64,000 bases of DNA, taken from positions 682,001-746,000 of the forward strand of contig NZ_AP025314.1 of the NCBI RefSeq assembly GCF_036492835.1, in the 5' to 3' direction. Under the pieces are notes generated by a model. The model was not told where the DNA came from and ran no database searches. It worked only from the letters and a program-made list of their open reading frames with translations. The DNA is from Fulvitalea axinellae. GTDB lineage: Bacteria > Bacteroidota > Bacteroidia > Cytophagales > Cyclobacteriaceae. The translations under genes and the position numbers were made by a program. This document shows, piece by piece, positions 36,911-46,225 of the stretch (the first letter of the stretch is position 1; each line of letters opens with the position of its first letter).

Positions 36911-36929
36911 ATTTTGGCTTAGGCCAAAA

Positions 36930-37640
36930 TTAGATGATTTCGGAAAGTAGTCCGATAGCCAAACCGAGGAGCAACATGCCGTTCTCAACGCTTCTCCATC
37001 TGCGGAAATTAAGCGATTTGAAAAGCTCTACGAGTACGAAGAGCAAATTACCCGTTACGAAAGCCATTAGGCCGTCCAGAAAGCGGACCTCTTGTCCGGA
37101 TGCGCTCAGGTCGTGACTTAAATACATTCCGATTGGGGCCGTAAGCGCAAAAATAAGAACGATCAGGTAGCGGAGCCACCTCATCTCGTAGCGGTTGCGG
37201 ACTACCATGGCCAAGGCGAAGGCCGCTGGAAGTTTGTGTAATAATATGCCGATGAGCAAACTGTCATGAGATCCGTGCCCGTCGGATGACATACCGCCGA
37301 GTAAGGCGCCTTCCAGAAAGGAATGAAGGCACAGGCCGAAGAGTAATGTGAATACAGATACTTTTTTCACTCCGCTGACTTCTCCGTGTTCTGCTCCCCG
37401 TGTGACTTTGTCAATTAGGAACTGGAACAGCAGACCGGCCAGTATCAGGCCTAATACGATCGCTATATTATCGAAACGCCGAAGGATTCCCGGCAAGATG
37501 TGCGTTAGTGTAAGCGCCAGTATATACGCTCCGCCGAACATAAACGCGGGCTTTAAGTTTGGCGCTTTGTCCCTGGAGCTGAAATCCACGGCTATGCCGG
37601 CCAACAGCGGGCCGAGAAATAATACCCAGATTCCCTCCAT
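36930..37640 (-). CDS. ZIP-family divalent metal transporter
   Basis: This 236-residue integral membrane protein has about eight helices. The metal-binding helix motifs 'LCLHSFLEGALLG' and 'LIGILLHKLPAAFALAMV' are the ZIP signatures (HSxxEG and HKxPxxF). A His-rich loop 'SSDGHGSHDS' lies between them. It imports Zn2+ or a related metal into the cytoplasm. The gene starts one base after the stop of a methyltransferase gene, so both share an mRNA. It converges on recA. Confidence 0.9.
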   Translation of the reverse strand: MEGIWVLFLGPLLAGIAVDFSSRDKAPNLKPAFMFGGAYILALTLTHILPGILRRFDNIAIVLGLILAGLLFQFLIDKVTRGAEHGEVSGVKKVSVFTLLFGLCLHSFLEGALLGGMSSDGHGSHDSLLIGILLHKLPAAFALAMVVRNRYEMRWLRYLIVLIFALTAPIGMYLSHDLSASGQEVRFLDGLMAFVTGNLLFVLVELFKSLNFRRWRSVENGMLLLGLAIGLLSEII

Positions 37641-37641
37641 G

Positions 37642-38391
37642 CTAGTCCTCTTTTTCTGTTACGAATATCATCCGGTCGGAATTTTCGGGGTCGAAGGCGT
37701 TAAGCGAATAGTCGCCGAAGACACCGCGGATTCCCAAATTCGCTGAGCGGAAGTAATCTTCGAATTCCTGTTTACCGATAGCTTTAACGCGTTCCTGAAA
37801 ATGCAGTTTCTCGCCTTTGTCTTCCAAGAAAATGTCTTTGACGATATAGTTCCGGTCATCCACAAAACGGCGGATTTTGAATTCGTAACCGTCAACGTTT
37901 TTTTGTTCTTGGGCTACCAACTCGCGGATTACTTTTATGGGATTCAGGAAGTCGAGAATCATCATTCCCGAAGGTTTCAGGTTTTCCGAGGCCGATATTA
38001 TCGCTTTGCGGTTTTCTTCCGAATCATCAAAATACCCGAAGCTGGTGAACATGTTCAGCACATAATCAAACTCGCCTTTGCGGAATGGGAAACGCATGTC
38101 GTGTTCGAAAAAGGAGAGCCTGTCATTCGCAAAACGGTTTCCGTAAGCGACATTGCTTGGAGAAAGGTCAACGCCTACTACATCCAATCCTTTTTTGTTC
38201 AGGTAAATGGAATGTCTCCCTTTACCGCAGGCCAAATCCAAAATCTTGTCTTCGGCGCGAAAGTCTAGGAACATTGACAGGACGTCGATAAAACGTTGGG
38301 CTTCGGTGTAGTCCCTGTCTTTGTAAAGTATGTGGTAGTAGGGCGAATCGAACCATTCGCCAAACCATTCCTTATGTGTGGAATTATCCAT
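37642..38391 (-). CDS. Class I SAM-dependent methyltransferase
   Basis: The 249-residue protein has the Rossmann methyltransferase core: motif I 'ILDLACGKGRHSIYL', acidic motif II 'VVGVDLSPSNV', motif 'FDYVLNMFTSFGYF' and 'SENLKPSGMMILDFLN'. 'FTSFGYFDD' is typical of a Bacteroidota subgroup of methyltransferase domain 25/11 proteins. The substrate is unknown. It precedes ZIP by one base and follows apbE by 54 bases, suggesting an apbE-methyltransferase-ZIP run. Confidence 0.88.
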   Translation of the reverse strand: MDNSTHKEWFGEWFDSPYYHILYKDRDYTEAQRFIDVLSMFLDFRAEDKILDLACGKGRHSIYLNKKGLDVVGVDLSPSNVAYGNRFANDRLSFFEHDMRFPFRKGEFDYVLNMFTSFGYFDDSEENRKAIISASENLKPSGMMILDFLNPIKVIRELVAQEQKNVDGYEFKIRRFVDDRNYIVKDIFLEDKGEKLHFQERVKAIGKQEFEDYFRSANLGIRGVFGDYSLNAFDPENSDRMIFVTEKED

Positions 38392-38445
38392 GTTCAGAAA
38401 TTCAATCGCTTGCGGATTGTAAATGATTTTGTAAGCCGGGCAGGC

Positions 38446-39504
38446 TTAGAGATCTTCCAAATCCACCATCAACGACTTGAAGCCCGTGGTGGTGTAGGTG
38501 CCCAAATCGCCGTTCTCGTCGCTGTAGATCAGGAAGGCTTCGATTTCGGGAGTTTTTTCCAGAACTTTTCTCGAATCCTCAAGGCCCATAACCATAAAAG
38601 CGGTGGCGTAACCGTCTGCCAGCATGCAGTTATCCGCTATTACGGATACGCTCAAAAGCGTGTGCATTTTTGGATAGCCAGTGAACGGGTCTATGGTGTG
38701 GGCGTATTTTACACCGTCGATTTCGTGAAAGTTGCGGTAGTTGCCAGAAGTGGCGATGGCTTTGTCCTTCAAGCGGACAGCGTCACGAACCAAGTGGCCG
38801 GTTTTTCCGGAACGTACGGGGTCGTCGATTCCGATCATCCAGTCTTTGTCGCCTTTGGTGCCGCTACAGTAAACTTCGCCACCGATCTCCACCATCATAT
38901 TCTCGACCCCTTGGGCATTCAGGTAATCGGCTACCCGGTCTACGGCGTAGCCTTTGGCTATGGCGCCGAAATCAAGCTGTACGCCGGGCTTGGCAGTCTT
39001 GGCGGTTTCGTCATTTACGGTTATCGCACGGAAATCCACAAGATTGCGGAGCGAGTCGATGACCAGGCTATCCGGAACGGAGGTAGGTTTTCCGTCAGGA
39101 CCAAATCCCCAGGCGTTAACCAAAGGCATTACGGTTGGGTTGAAGGCTCCACCGGTGTTTTCGAAGATATTAAGAGACGCTTTGTAAACGGGAACAAAGA
39201 AATCGCTTTCCAACTGAAGCTTTCCATTTTTGTTGAAACGGGAAATTTCCGAATTGGGAATGTAAGTGGAAAGGCTTTGGTTCAAGGCATTTAGTACCGA
39301 ATCCACGCCCTGCTGATGGGTTGTGCTTGCGTTGCCAAGGTATTTGACCGTGTAAGTGATCTTTCCCATCGTTAGGCCTTGGAAAAAGACCTGTTCTTGA
39401 GGATGTGAACTGCGGTATTTGTGTACCGCCATCATTAAAAGCACAACGATAACGGGGTAAATCCGCTGTTTGTGTTGGGCCCAGATATTCTTTAGATTAA
39501 TCAT
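38446..39504 (-). CDS. apbE: FAD:protein FMN transferase (ApbE)
   Basis: This 352-residue protein is anchored by an N-terminal membrane helix (about 15-29). ApbE motifs are 'STYIPNSEISRFNK', 'GGAFNPTVMPLVNAWGFG', 'LDFGAIAKGYAVDRVADYL', 'EIGGEVYCSG', 'YAHTIDPFTG', and 'CMLADGYATAFMVMG'. The enzyme links FMN covalently to Thr of Nqr or Rnf subunits and similar targets at the periplasmic face. No nqr or rnf genes are in the window. It follows the lptD-like gene after a terminator. Confidence 0.95.
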   Translation of the reverse strand: MINLKNIWAQHKQRIYPVIVVLLMMAVHKYRSSHPQEQVFFQGLTMGKITYTVKYLGNASTTHQQGVDSVLNALNQSLSTYIPNSEISRFNKNGKLQLESDFFVPVYKASLNIFENTGGAFNPTVMPLVNAWGFGPDGKPTSVPDSLVIDSLRNLVDFRAITVNDETAKTAKPGVQLDFGAIAKGYAVDRVADYLNAQGVENMMVEIGGEVYCSGTKGDKDWMIGIDDPVRSGKTGHLVRDAVRLKDKAIATSGNYRNFHEIDGVKYAHTIDPFTGYPKMHTLLSVSVIADNCMLADGYATAFMVMGLEDSRKVLEKTPEIEAFLIYSDENGDLGTYTTTGFKSLMVDLEDL

Positions 39505-39624
39505 TTGTCTCTATTCGCTGGTCATATGTTGCAACGATGTTGCGAAAATAAGAAAAAGGGATGATTCCTCCCATCTGTACAGAAGAAAACGAACGGATAT
39601 GGAACTTAGCTTGCCGTAAAAAGG

Positions 39625-39656
39625 AAAAAGCCGGACCTGAACCGGTTCGGCTTTTT
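39625..39656 (-). terminator. Terminator of the lptD-like gene
   Basis: AAAAAGCCG/CGGCTTTTT (39625-39633 with 39648-39656) is a 9-bp stem with T runs, 22 bases past the stop at 39678. Confidence 0.82.
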
Positions 39657-39677
39657 CGGCGGTTTACGATATGTCTC

Positions 39678-42389
39678 TTATCTGTCTCGCCAGTTGTTGC
39701 TTCTGTTAAGCTTCAAGTCTTGCAATAATGATGACTTCGCTTTGATTGTGAAAGTGTAAGACTGGTAGGAACCGAATGGAACCCAGTTTACGTTCATGTC
39801 CCAGCAATGCAAGTCACGGGCGATACCGATGTTTGTCGGGCTTTGGAACGATTTCTCCTCGAAATTGTAACCCGAGCTGAAGGTAACCTTCCATTTTTCC
39901 GACAGGCTAACGTTGCCGCTAAAACGCATCGATTGTGTCGTGGTTGATTCTTCGAATCCCCTTTTGCGGTAGCTGAAGTTATAGTTGACGCTTAAATCCC
40001 ACGGCACATTCCAATCCACGTAAATACTAGGGTCGTTGATTATGCTTTGTAGGTCGGCGCGGTCATATTCGTCCAGATTCGTGTCGTTGTCCAGCCGTTC
40101 TTGCGCTTGATCCTTGCCTGCGTTTCCTTTGGAGTTCGGGTTTAGGGAGGTGTTAAGCGCCAAGCTCAGGCTTGAAAGCTGGCCGATGCCTTTACCGTCT
40201 TCCCAAGCGTAGCGATCTATTCTTTTCTGAGTGATGGAGCGGTTTCCTTTGTCATCCACGTCTACATTTGTTAATCTGTAAACATATGGATCTATCGTTC
40301 CGCTAAGGTTAACACTGAGTTTCTTATTGAAAAGTCTTGTCCGTGCGCTCCAACTTATATTCGAAAGCTTGAAGGAGTCGGCGGCGAAGTTATAGCCGGA
40401 ATTAATAGAGAAGTTGTCCAGTAGCGAAACTATCTTATAGCGGTTTTTTGCCTCCCCTGTACTGTCCTTCTTGTTCAGCACTTTCATCTCCAGCGTATTG
40501 GTTATTCCGAAACTCATCGTTGCGGATTTGCCTTGGCCTGGGGTTCCATACAGGTAACCATTGTAGCGGGAAAGCCTTAAGGAGTCTCTCTCGGGATTTA
40601 TTTGTACATCTTGGTAATAACCGTATTTGTCTGTACTGAAATCGGGGCTGAAACTCATGCTGACCGAAGGTGTCATTACGTGACGGATAGCCTTGATGGA
40701 CGAATTGTCACTGAAGTTTACCTGTCCATATAAGCGGGTGTTAAGACTGGCGCCACCACTATAGGAATAAACTCTTTGTATGCCCGGAATAGTATCGATT
40801 TGAACGGCTTCCGCCTCGGGATCCCATTTATAATCGAGCTTGCTGAAGTATGTGATTTCGTTCCAATTGAAGTTTGGGCTTAGAGTCAGGTACTTGAACA
40901 GCTTGATTGAGGTGGATACCGGGATTCTGTGTTTTAAGCCGTATTTAGCTCTTCTGAGAAGATCGTCTATATTGCCGATCGTAAAATCGACGGATGCCGT
41001 ATCGGGATTAATAACCTTGAAGCTAGGAGGCGATACTTTCGCGTTGGAGATATTGTTCTCCGCTTGAAGGTTATATGTGAAGTTGATCCTTTGAAGCCAA
41101 TTCTTGGCGGTTTGCCCATTTTTCAAGAATGGATTGATACGGTTTACGCTCAAACTGACCGAAGGCAGTTTTAAGTTTACTTGCCCCGTGCTGACGTTTT
41201 GGTTTACTGAAGCGTTGGACGACAGGTTAACCAAACGACCGAAAGATTTGGAATAGGAAACCGAAGAACTCCAGTTCTGATTCAGGTTGTTGTTCGGGTT
41301 GTTCGGGCTGTAGTTCAGCTCGTTGTATTTTGTGGAGCCCAAGTTTACGTTCGCCGAGAAACGCCCTTGTCCGGGTCTGGATTTTGGGGAATGCGACCAA
41401 CGGAGCCAGAAAGTCTCCGTCGAGTTCTTGTCAACTTCCGATTCCGAGGCATTGTATTGGTAATCGAAATTGAAGTTACCCTGATACGCATAGCGTTTCA
41501 CGTAATTTGACCCCAGATTGATGCCCCAGCTACCTTTTGTATAGATGTCGCCGGTTACGGTCAGGTTGATATTGTCATTAATATGAAAATAGTAACCGCC
41601 GTCGCGGAGGAAGAAGCCCCGGGTGATTTCGTCGCCGAACGTCGGGATAATGACGCCGGAAGTATTCTTGTCAGGGAACGGAAATATGCCGAAAGGTAAA
41701 ACCAAAGGCAACGGAATATCGTCAAACTCTAAGTGGAACGGGCCGGATACCAACTGCTCGCCGGGAAGCATCTTGATTTTAGAAGCTTCGATATGAAAGT
41801 GGGGATGGGGCAGGTTACAAGTGGTATACTTCGCCTTGTCGATAAACCATTCGTCCAAGGCGTTTTTCTTTACGTTGCCGCCGTGGATAAAACCTTCGCC
41901 TTCCTGCGTAACGACGCCGGTAATTACGGCTTTCTTCGTTGCGAAGTTATAACGGATGGTGTCCAGCTCGTAGGTTTTTCCCTGTTCCGTGAAGATCGGT
42001 TTGCCCTCAAGGGTTCCGGCCGTATCTTTCACGCCGGTGGCGTCAACCTCGTTTGTGGCGTAATTGAGGCGAATGCGGTCGGCTTCGAGTTTCGACTCTC
42101 CATAATCCACATCACTGGTTTTGAACATGGTCATATCACGACTGTTCAGGTCCAGAATCAGGGAATCCTCCGCCGAATAATTTACGGTGGTTTGTATGCC
42201 GCCCTTGCGGGGCGCTTTCATTACCAGGGTGTCTTTTATTGCTGGCTTAACCGCCAATGAATCGAGAACTGCCCCGCTGTTACGGTTTAGGCTATCGGCC
42301 GGCAGTTTGCTCCGTTGCTCCTGCCCGAAGGCACCGGCTACGGAAAGCACCACTCCACACACGATACATATGTATCTGAAATACGTCAC
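39678..42389 (-). CDS. Bacteroidota LptD-type outer-membrane LPS assembly protein
   Basis: The 903-residue protein has a signal peptide ending near AGAFGQ. Residues about 70-215 form an OstA/LptA-like jelly roll ('SKLEADRIRLNYATNEVDATG', 'YELDTIRYNFATKKAVITG'). The rest is a large beta barrel rich in aromatic alternation, with 'LPLVLPFGIFPFPDKNTSGV' as the LptD start-of-barrel signature. In Bacteroidota this family stands in for E. coli LptD, inserting lipopolysaccharide in the outer leaflet. Its partner LptE is not seen here. It diverges from an amidase gene across only 75 bases. Confidence 0.88.
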   Translation of the reverse strand: MTYFRYICIVCGVVLSVAGAFGQEQRSKLPADSLNRNSGAVLDSLAVKPAIKDTLVMKAPRKGGIQTTVNYSAEDSLILDLNSRDMTMFKTSDVDYGESKLEADRIRLNYATNEVDATGVKDTAGTLEGKPIFTEQGKTYELDTIRYNFATKKAVITGVVTQEGEGFIHGGNVKKNALDEWFIDKAKYTTCNLPHPHFHIEASKIKMLPGEQLVSGPFHLEFDDIPLPLVLPFGIFPFPDKNTSGVIIPTFGDEITRGFFLRDGGYYFHINDNINLTVTGDIYTKGSWGINLGSNYVKRYAYQGNFNFDYQYNASESEVDKNSTETFWLRWSHSPKSRPGQGRFSANVNLGSTKYNELNYSPNNPNNNLNQNWSSSVSYSKSFGRLVNLSSNASVNQNVSTGQVNLKLPSVSLSVNRINPFLKNGQTAKNWLQRINFTYNLQAENNISNAKVSPPSFKVINPDTASVDFTIGNIDDLLRRAKYGLKHRIPVSTSIKLFKYLTLSPNFNWNEITYFSKLDYKWDPEAEAVQIDTIPGIQRVYSYSGGASLNTRLYGQVNFSDNSSIKAIRHVMTPSVSMSFSPDFSTDKYGYYQDVQINPERDSLRLSRYNGYLYGTPGQGKSATMSFGITNTLEMKVLNKKDSTGEAKNRYKIVSLLDNFSINSGYNFAADSFKLSNISWSARTRLFNKKLSVNLSGTIDPYVYRLTNVDVDDKGNRSITQKRIDRYAWEDGKGIGQLSSLSLALNTSLNPNSKGNAGKDQAQERLDNDTNLDEYDRADLQSIINDPSIYVDWNVPWDLSVNYNFSYRKRGFEESTTTQSMRFSGNVSLSEKWKVTFSSGYNFEEKSFQSPTNIGIARDLHCWDMNVNWVPFGSYQSYTFTIKAKSSLLQDLKLNRSNNWRDR

Positions 42390-42464
42390 TCAACTTCCTG
42401 TTTTTCCGAAAAATCGACAATTTTGTGTAAATTTATCTGAATCGCAAATAACAATCGAGACATT

Positions 42465-43250
42465 GTGAAAAATATATCGATCGCATGTTTCTTGGCAATA
42501 ACCTTCCTCATATCTGCGTTCACGCCCGCCGGAAAGACCACTTTCAGGATCAGGAAAGTGGTGATTGACGCCGGACACGGGGGCAAAGATACGGGAACTT
42601 CGGGCAGATTTTCCAAAGAAAAAGACATTGCCCTGAAAATAGCCTTGAAACTGGGTGGTCTTATCGACGATAATCTTAATGACGTCGAGGTGATCTACAC
42701 CCGAAAGAACAACATGTTCGTGCCACTCAGCAAACGCGCCGACATTGCCAACAAGGCTGGCGCCGACGTTTTCATTTCCATCCACTGCAACGGAGGCGTA
42801 CACTCCAAAGTGAGCGGGACGGAAACTTTTGTAATGGGACTCCACACTTCGGAAGGCAACCTCAACGTAGCCAAACGGGAAAACTCAGTGATCATGCTTG
42901 AGGACGACTACAAGACTCACTACGAAGGCTACGACCCCAAAGCGCCCGAGTCCCACATCCTTTTTTCCCTTTTTACCAACTCGCACTTGGAAAACAGCCT
43001 AAATTTGGCCCAGAAAGTGGAGCATCAGTTTAAGAAAAGGGTAGGGCGGAGAAGTCGTGGCGTAAAGCAGGCCGGTTTCGTAGTTTTGTGGCGCACCACC
43101 ATGCCCAGCGTTCTGGTGGAGGTCGGTTTCCTAAGCAATCCGGCCGAAGAGAAATACCTTAACGACAAACTAGGACAATCCTATATTGCGTCGGGCATTT
43201 ACAGGGCCTTCCGCGATTATAAGAATGAATTGGAATCCATAAATAAATAA
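42465..43250 (+). CDS. N-acetylmuramoyl-L-alanine amidase (Amidase_3)
   Basis: This 261-residue exported enzyme starts at GTG 42465 and has a signal peptide ending near SAFTPAG. The zinc ligands are in 'VVIDAGHGGKDTG', 'FSKEKDIAL' and 'FISIHCNG', with the catalytic Glu in 'VLVEVGFLSN'. It cuts the amide between MurNAc and the stem peptide of peptidoglycan, mainly for daughter-cell separation or turnover. It carries the inserted helix region 'YKTHYEGYDPKAPESHI' seen in Bacteroidota AmiC-type proteins. The next gene (MCE domain) starts five bases after its stop. Confidence 0.94.
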   Translation: MKNISIACFLAITFLISAFTPAGKTTFRIRKVVIDAGHGGKDTGTSGRFSKEKDIALKIALKLGGLIDDNLNDVEVIYTRKNNMFVPLSKRADIANKAGADVFISIHCNGGVHSKVSGTETFVMGLHTSEGNLNVAKRENSVIMLEDDYKTHYEGYDPKAPESHILFSLFTNSHLENSLNLAQKVEHQFKKRVGRRSRGVKQAGFVVLWRTTMPSVLVEVGFLSNPAEEKYLNDKLGQSYIASGIYRAFRDYKNELESINK

Positions 43251-43255
43251 CGCTC

Positions 43256-44194
43256 GTGAAGAACATAAAAGCATTCAAGGTCGGCGTTTTCATCATTATC
43301 CCCATCTTAATTGCCTATTTTGGCGTGAATTTTCTCAAAGGGGTCGACTTTTTCTCGTCTACAAACCATTATTATGCCGTCTATCCGGATGTCGATGGGC
43401 TCACGGTTTCGAATCCCGTAGTTTATAAGGGTGTCGAGGTGGGCACCGTAACCAAAGTCAAAATTCTTAAGGGAGGGCACAGTGGCGTGCTCGTCGAAGT
43501 GTCCGTAAACAAGAATTTGAAACTGGGCCAAACCACGGAAGCCTCGCTTACCAGTAATGGGCTGACTGGCGGAAAATCAATAGTGTTGAAGAAGACGCTT
43601 CCGGCCGTTCCGAGTTTGCAGAACGGCGATACGATTATGGCCATCGTGAACCACGGGTTCGCCCAAATCATTTCCGATACGGCTGTTCCCTTGGCCAAAA
43701 AGCTCGACAGTTTGATGGTCGTATATAAGATGGTTGGCATTCAGGCCGAACAGACATTGGCCTCGGCCAATAGCGTAGCCCGGACAGCGGACAGCATAAT
43801 GCTCCAAAACCAAAGGAGTATCCATAGCGCAGTAAGGAACCTTAGTATGGCTACCGCTTCCCTGAACAAAGTGATGCGTAAAATGGAGCCTGTCAGCGAA
43901 AACTTGCGCAACATGAGCGACTCTTTGGCAAATAGCCCGATGAAGCACGCGATCACGCAACTCGACGAGTCGATGACTTCGATGAAGGAAATCCTCGGAA
44001 AGATAAAGGACGGCGAAGGCGCTTTGGGCCAAATGGTCACCAACGATTCGCTTTACCGCAATCTGAACAGCTCGATGGCTGATCTTGATTCTTTGCTTAT
44101 CGACCTGAAAGAGAATCCTAAGCGCTATGTCCACTTCTCGTTGTTTGGTGGAGGGAAAAAAGACAAGAAGAAAAAGAAGAAGAAAAAAGAGTAA
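43256..44194 (+). CDS. MlaD-type MCE-domain lipid-transport protein
   Basis: The 312-residue protein starts at GTG 43256, with an N-terminal membrane helix (about 8-25) and an MCE domain ('YAVYPDVDGLTVSNPVVYKG' to 'GLTGGKSIVLKK', about 40-120). A helical region follows (about 140-290), and a Lys-run tail. MCE proteins form hexamers that carry phospholipids between the membranes, fed by MlaE/MlaF ABC parts. Those parts are not in the window. It is coupled to the amidase gene. Confidence 0.9.
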   Translation: MKNIKAFKVGVFIIIPILIAYFGVNFLKGVDFFSSTNHYYAVYPDVDGLTVSNPVVYKGVEVGTVTKVKILKGGHSGVLVEVSVNKNLKLGQTTEASLTSNGLTGGKSIVLKKTLPAVPSLQNGDTIMAIVNHGFAQIISDTAVPLAKKLDSLMVVYKMVGIQAEQTLASANSVARTADSIMLQNQRSIHSAVRNLSMATASLNKVMRKMEPVSENLRNMSDSLANSPMKHAITQLDESMTSMKEILGKIKDGEGALGQMVTNDSLYRNLNSSMADLDSLLIDLKENPKRYVHFSLFGGGKKDKKKKKKKKE

Positions 44195-44217
44195 AACAGC
44201 ATTCGCTTTTTTTACCG

Positions 44218-44262
44218 AAAGGCGGGGAATGAGGCTTTTATGTGGTTTCGTTCCCCGCCTTT
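44218..44262 (+). terminator. Terminator of the amidase-MCE operon
   Basis: AAAGGCGGGGAA/TTCCCCGCCTTT (44218-44229 with 44251-44262) is a perfect 12-bp stem followed by T residues. Confidence 0.88.
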
Positions 44263-44304
44263 TTTTATATTTCGATTTCTCTAAACACCAATCCAGGTAT
44301 TCTC

Positions 44305-45141
44305 ATGAAAGATTCGGAGCTGAACGCCCTAGTCACTTTATTGGACGACGAAGATACGGAAGTGACCGAAATAGCCGAGGACAGGCTAATGCGGATGGGC
44401 GCCGACGCTCTACCGATCTTGGAGCATCGTTGGGAAAATACTGACGATTATCTGCTTCAGACAAGGTTGGAGGAATTGATCGAGCGTATTCGGTTGAATG
44501 ATCTGGAAACGGAATTAAGGTTTTGGGCCGATATGGAATCCGAAGACCTGTTGAAAGGAATGTGGATCATCTCAAGGTCCGCTTATCCGGATTATCCATT
44601 AGAAAAACTCCGGGCCGATTTCGCTCAAATGTACCACGAAGCTTGGACGCAAGTCGGAATCCATGGCAACGCTATTGACCAAGTAAAGCAGCTTAACGAT
44701 TATCTGTTCCGCCTTAAAGGTTTCGGGCCTAATGAGACGGATTTTCACCTTCCGGCAAACTCTCTTATAAATAGGGTGTTAGAGACCCGGCGGGGCAACC
44801 CGATCACCCTTTGCGTGATTTACCTGCTTATCGCCCAAAAGTTGGGATTGCCGGTTTTTGGAGTCAACCTTCCCAATATTTTCGTACTGATGTACCGAAG
44901 CGAGGTGCGTGATTTTTATATTAACGCTTTCAACAAGGGCGTGATTTTTATGCGGGAGGACCTTGAGGAATATGTAAGCCAATTGCCGATTACCACTCAG
45001 GAGAATTTCTTCGAACCTTGCGGGAATCTTGAGATTATAGCCCGTTGTCTTCGGAATTTGGTGGTGGCTTATGGAAAGACTCACGAGTCAAGGGCTAGGC
45101 AACTTAAGCGAATGCTGGATATTGTATCCGCTTACGCATAA
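44305..45141 (+). CDS. SirB1-family transglutaminase-like protein with an altered catalytic His site
   Basis: The ATG at 44305 gives 278 residues; an upstream extension would run through the terminator. The first 80 residues are HEAT-like helices. The core has the SirB1 (Transglut_core2) signature 'NSLINRVLETRRGNPITLCVIYLLIAQKLGLPVFGVNLP'-type block (about 156-195). In the usual family the next motif is LPGHF or PxHF, but here it reads LPNIFVLMY, so the catalytic His appears to be Ile. The Cys in ITLCVI is also not a standard active-site position. A structural or regulatory role is likely. Confidence 0.85.
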   Translation: MKDSELNALVTLLDDEDTEVTEIAEDRLMRMGADALPILEHRWENTDDYLLQTRLEELIERIRLNDLETELRFWADMESEDLLKGMWIISRSAYPDYPLEKLRADFAQMYHEAWTQVGIHGNAIDQVKQLNDYLFRLKGFGPNETDFHLPANSLINRVLETRRGNPITLCVIYLLIAQKLGLPVFGVNLPNIFVLMYRSEVRDFYINAFNKGVIFMREDLEEYVSQLPITTQENFFEPCGNLEIIARCLRNLVVAYGKTHESRARQLKRMLDIVSAYA

Positions 45142-45196
45142 TCTGTGGGTATTTGGCGCCATTTTTTCGAAGTAATATTTTTTCGGAATAAAAAAA

Positions 45197-45215
45197 AACA
45201 GGCAGGGAAACCTGT
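45197..45215 (-). terminator. Terminator between SirB1-like and porin-like genes
   Basis: ACAGG/CCTGT pairs around a short loop. The minus strand then has eight or more T, and the plus strand TCTTTTC. Confidence 0.65.
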
Positions 45216-45278
45216 CTTTTCTTGCTGAAATCTCTAAAAACTAACACGAAGCGTACTTGCCAGAGCTTATAGTGAAAG

Positions 45279-45860
45279 CTAAAACCGGATTTCTACGGAT
45301 AATTGTAAAGATCTCGGATATCCGGCGTATTCTTTATTCTGCGTGTCGTGTCTGTTGCGCAAGGCATTCACCAAACTGTGATTGTATCTGATACTACAGC
45401 CTATTCCCCAAGCGGTCTCATAGCCTACGCCAACGTTTAGCCCGACGTTTACGGGGAAATATTCGTTTGTGACAGATTTACCGTCCATCCGGGCGCCCAG
45501 CAATACGCCGACTTGTGGCCCGAATCGAAGACTTAACCACTCGATAGGGTAATATTTGACGGCCATCGGCATATTGAGATACATGAGTTTCAGTGGCTCG
45601 TCATTTTCAGGGCTGAGACTCGATGTGCCTTCTACAGAATAGAGTAATTCCGCCTCTACCGTAATATAACGCGTTAATATTCCGCCCAAAGAGCCGCCCA
45701 CATGAAACCCCGATCTGGGTTTGTTGCCAACGTCACCACTCATTGACGCCAAGTTATAGCCGGCCTTGACGCCATATTCCAGCCTTTGCGCCTTTGCCCC
45801 TGCGAATGATAAGATTGCCAATACGAGAACACACGCTGATTTTACACTCTTTTTCATCAT
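45279..45860 (-). CDS. Small outer-membrane beta-barrel protein (OMP_b-brl family)
   Basis: From ATG 45860 the protein has 193 residues, with a signal peptide ending at GAKAQ. The rest is built of alternating strands of an eight-stranded barrel: 'LEYGVKAGYNLASMSGD', 'GFHVGGSLGGIL', 'YITVEAELLYSVEG', 'WLSLRFGPQVGVLLGARMDG', and the terminal aromatic F in 'LQLSVEIRF'. This is the porin-like PF13568-type fold common in Bacteroidota. The cargo or ligand is unknown. Confidence 0.85.
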   Translation of the reverse strand: MMKKSVKSACVLVLAILSFAGAKAQRLEYGVKAGYNLASMSGDVGNKPRSGFHVGGSLGGILTRYITVEAELLYSVEGTSSLSPENDEPLKLMYLNMPMAVKYYPIEWLSLRFGPQVGVLLGARMDGKSVTNEYFPVNVGLNVGVGYETAWGIGCSIRYNHSLVNALRNRHDTQNKEYAGYPRSLQLSVEIRF

Positions 45861-46225
45861 ATCAATTAGAATAAACACCAAACGACAAGCTGATAAACAG
45901 AGCGGGGCAGTGCTACGGTTATCTATGCGAAATACTCGCCAATCAGTCTTTTACGGAGAAAAAAAATGACCTTTTAACCTATATTAAAATTAGACAGCAT
46001 CTTGTCAGAAAAAATGGCGATAAAGGCAGTAACAGAATACAGGTACTTGAAACCCGGAAAATGAAGTAAATTTCACTTAGTGATAAAGTTTTCTGGTCTG
46101 GTCTGGTTTGTTTTTGAGGGGGTAATCGGTTTATCGGGCATTCTCGCTTTTATCGAAAGTCTCTACCCGCGATATTCAGGCTGATTGACAAATAACATAA
46201 TCTGAAATCGCAATATTTTTTTTGT
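45861..46225. other. Divergent intergenic region
   Basis: This 365-base gap lies between the porin-like and GH3 genes. I see a short tandem TCTGG repeat near 46090-46105 and no gene. Both promoters should be here but were not placed. Confidence 0.35.

Noticed and set aside
38296..39294. Open plus-strand frame of 332 codons antisense to apbE
   Set aside because: apbE motifs on the minus strand are complete, so this frame is a shadow.
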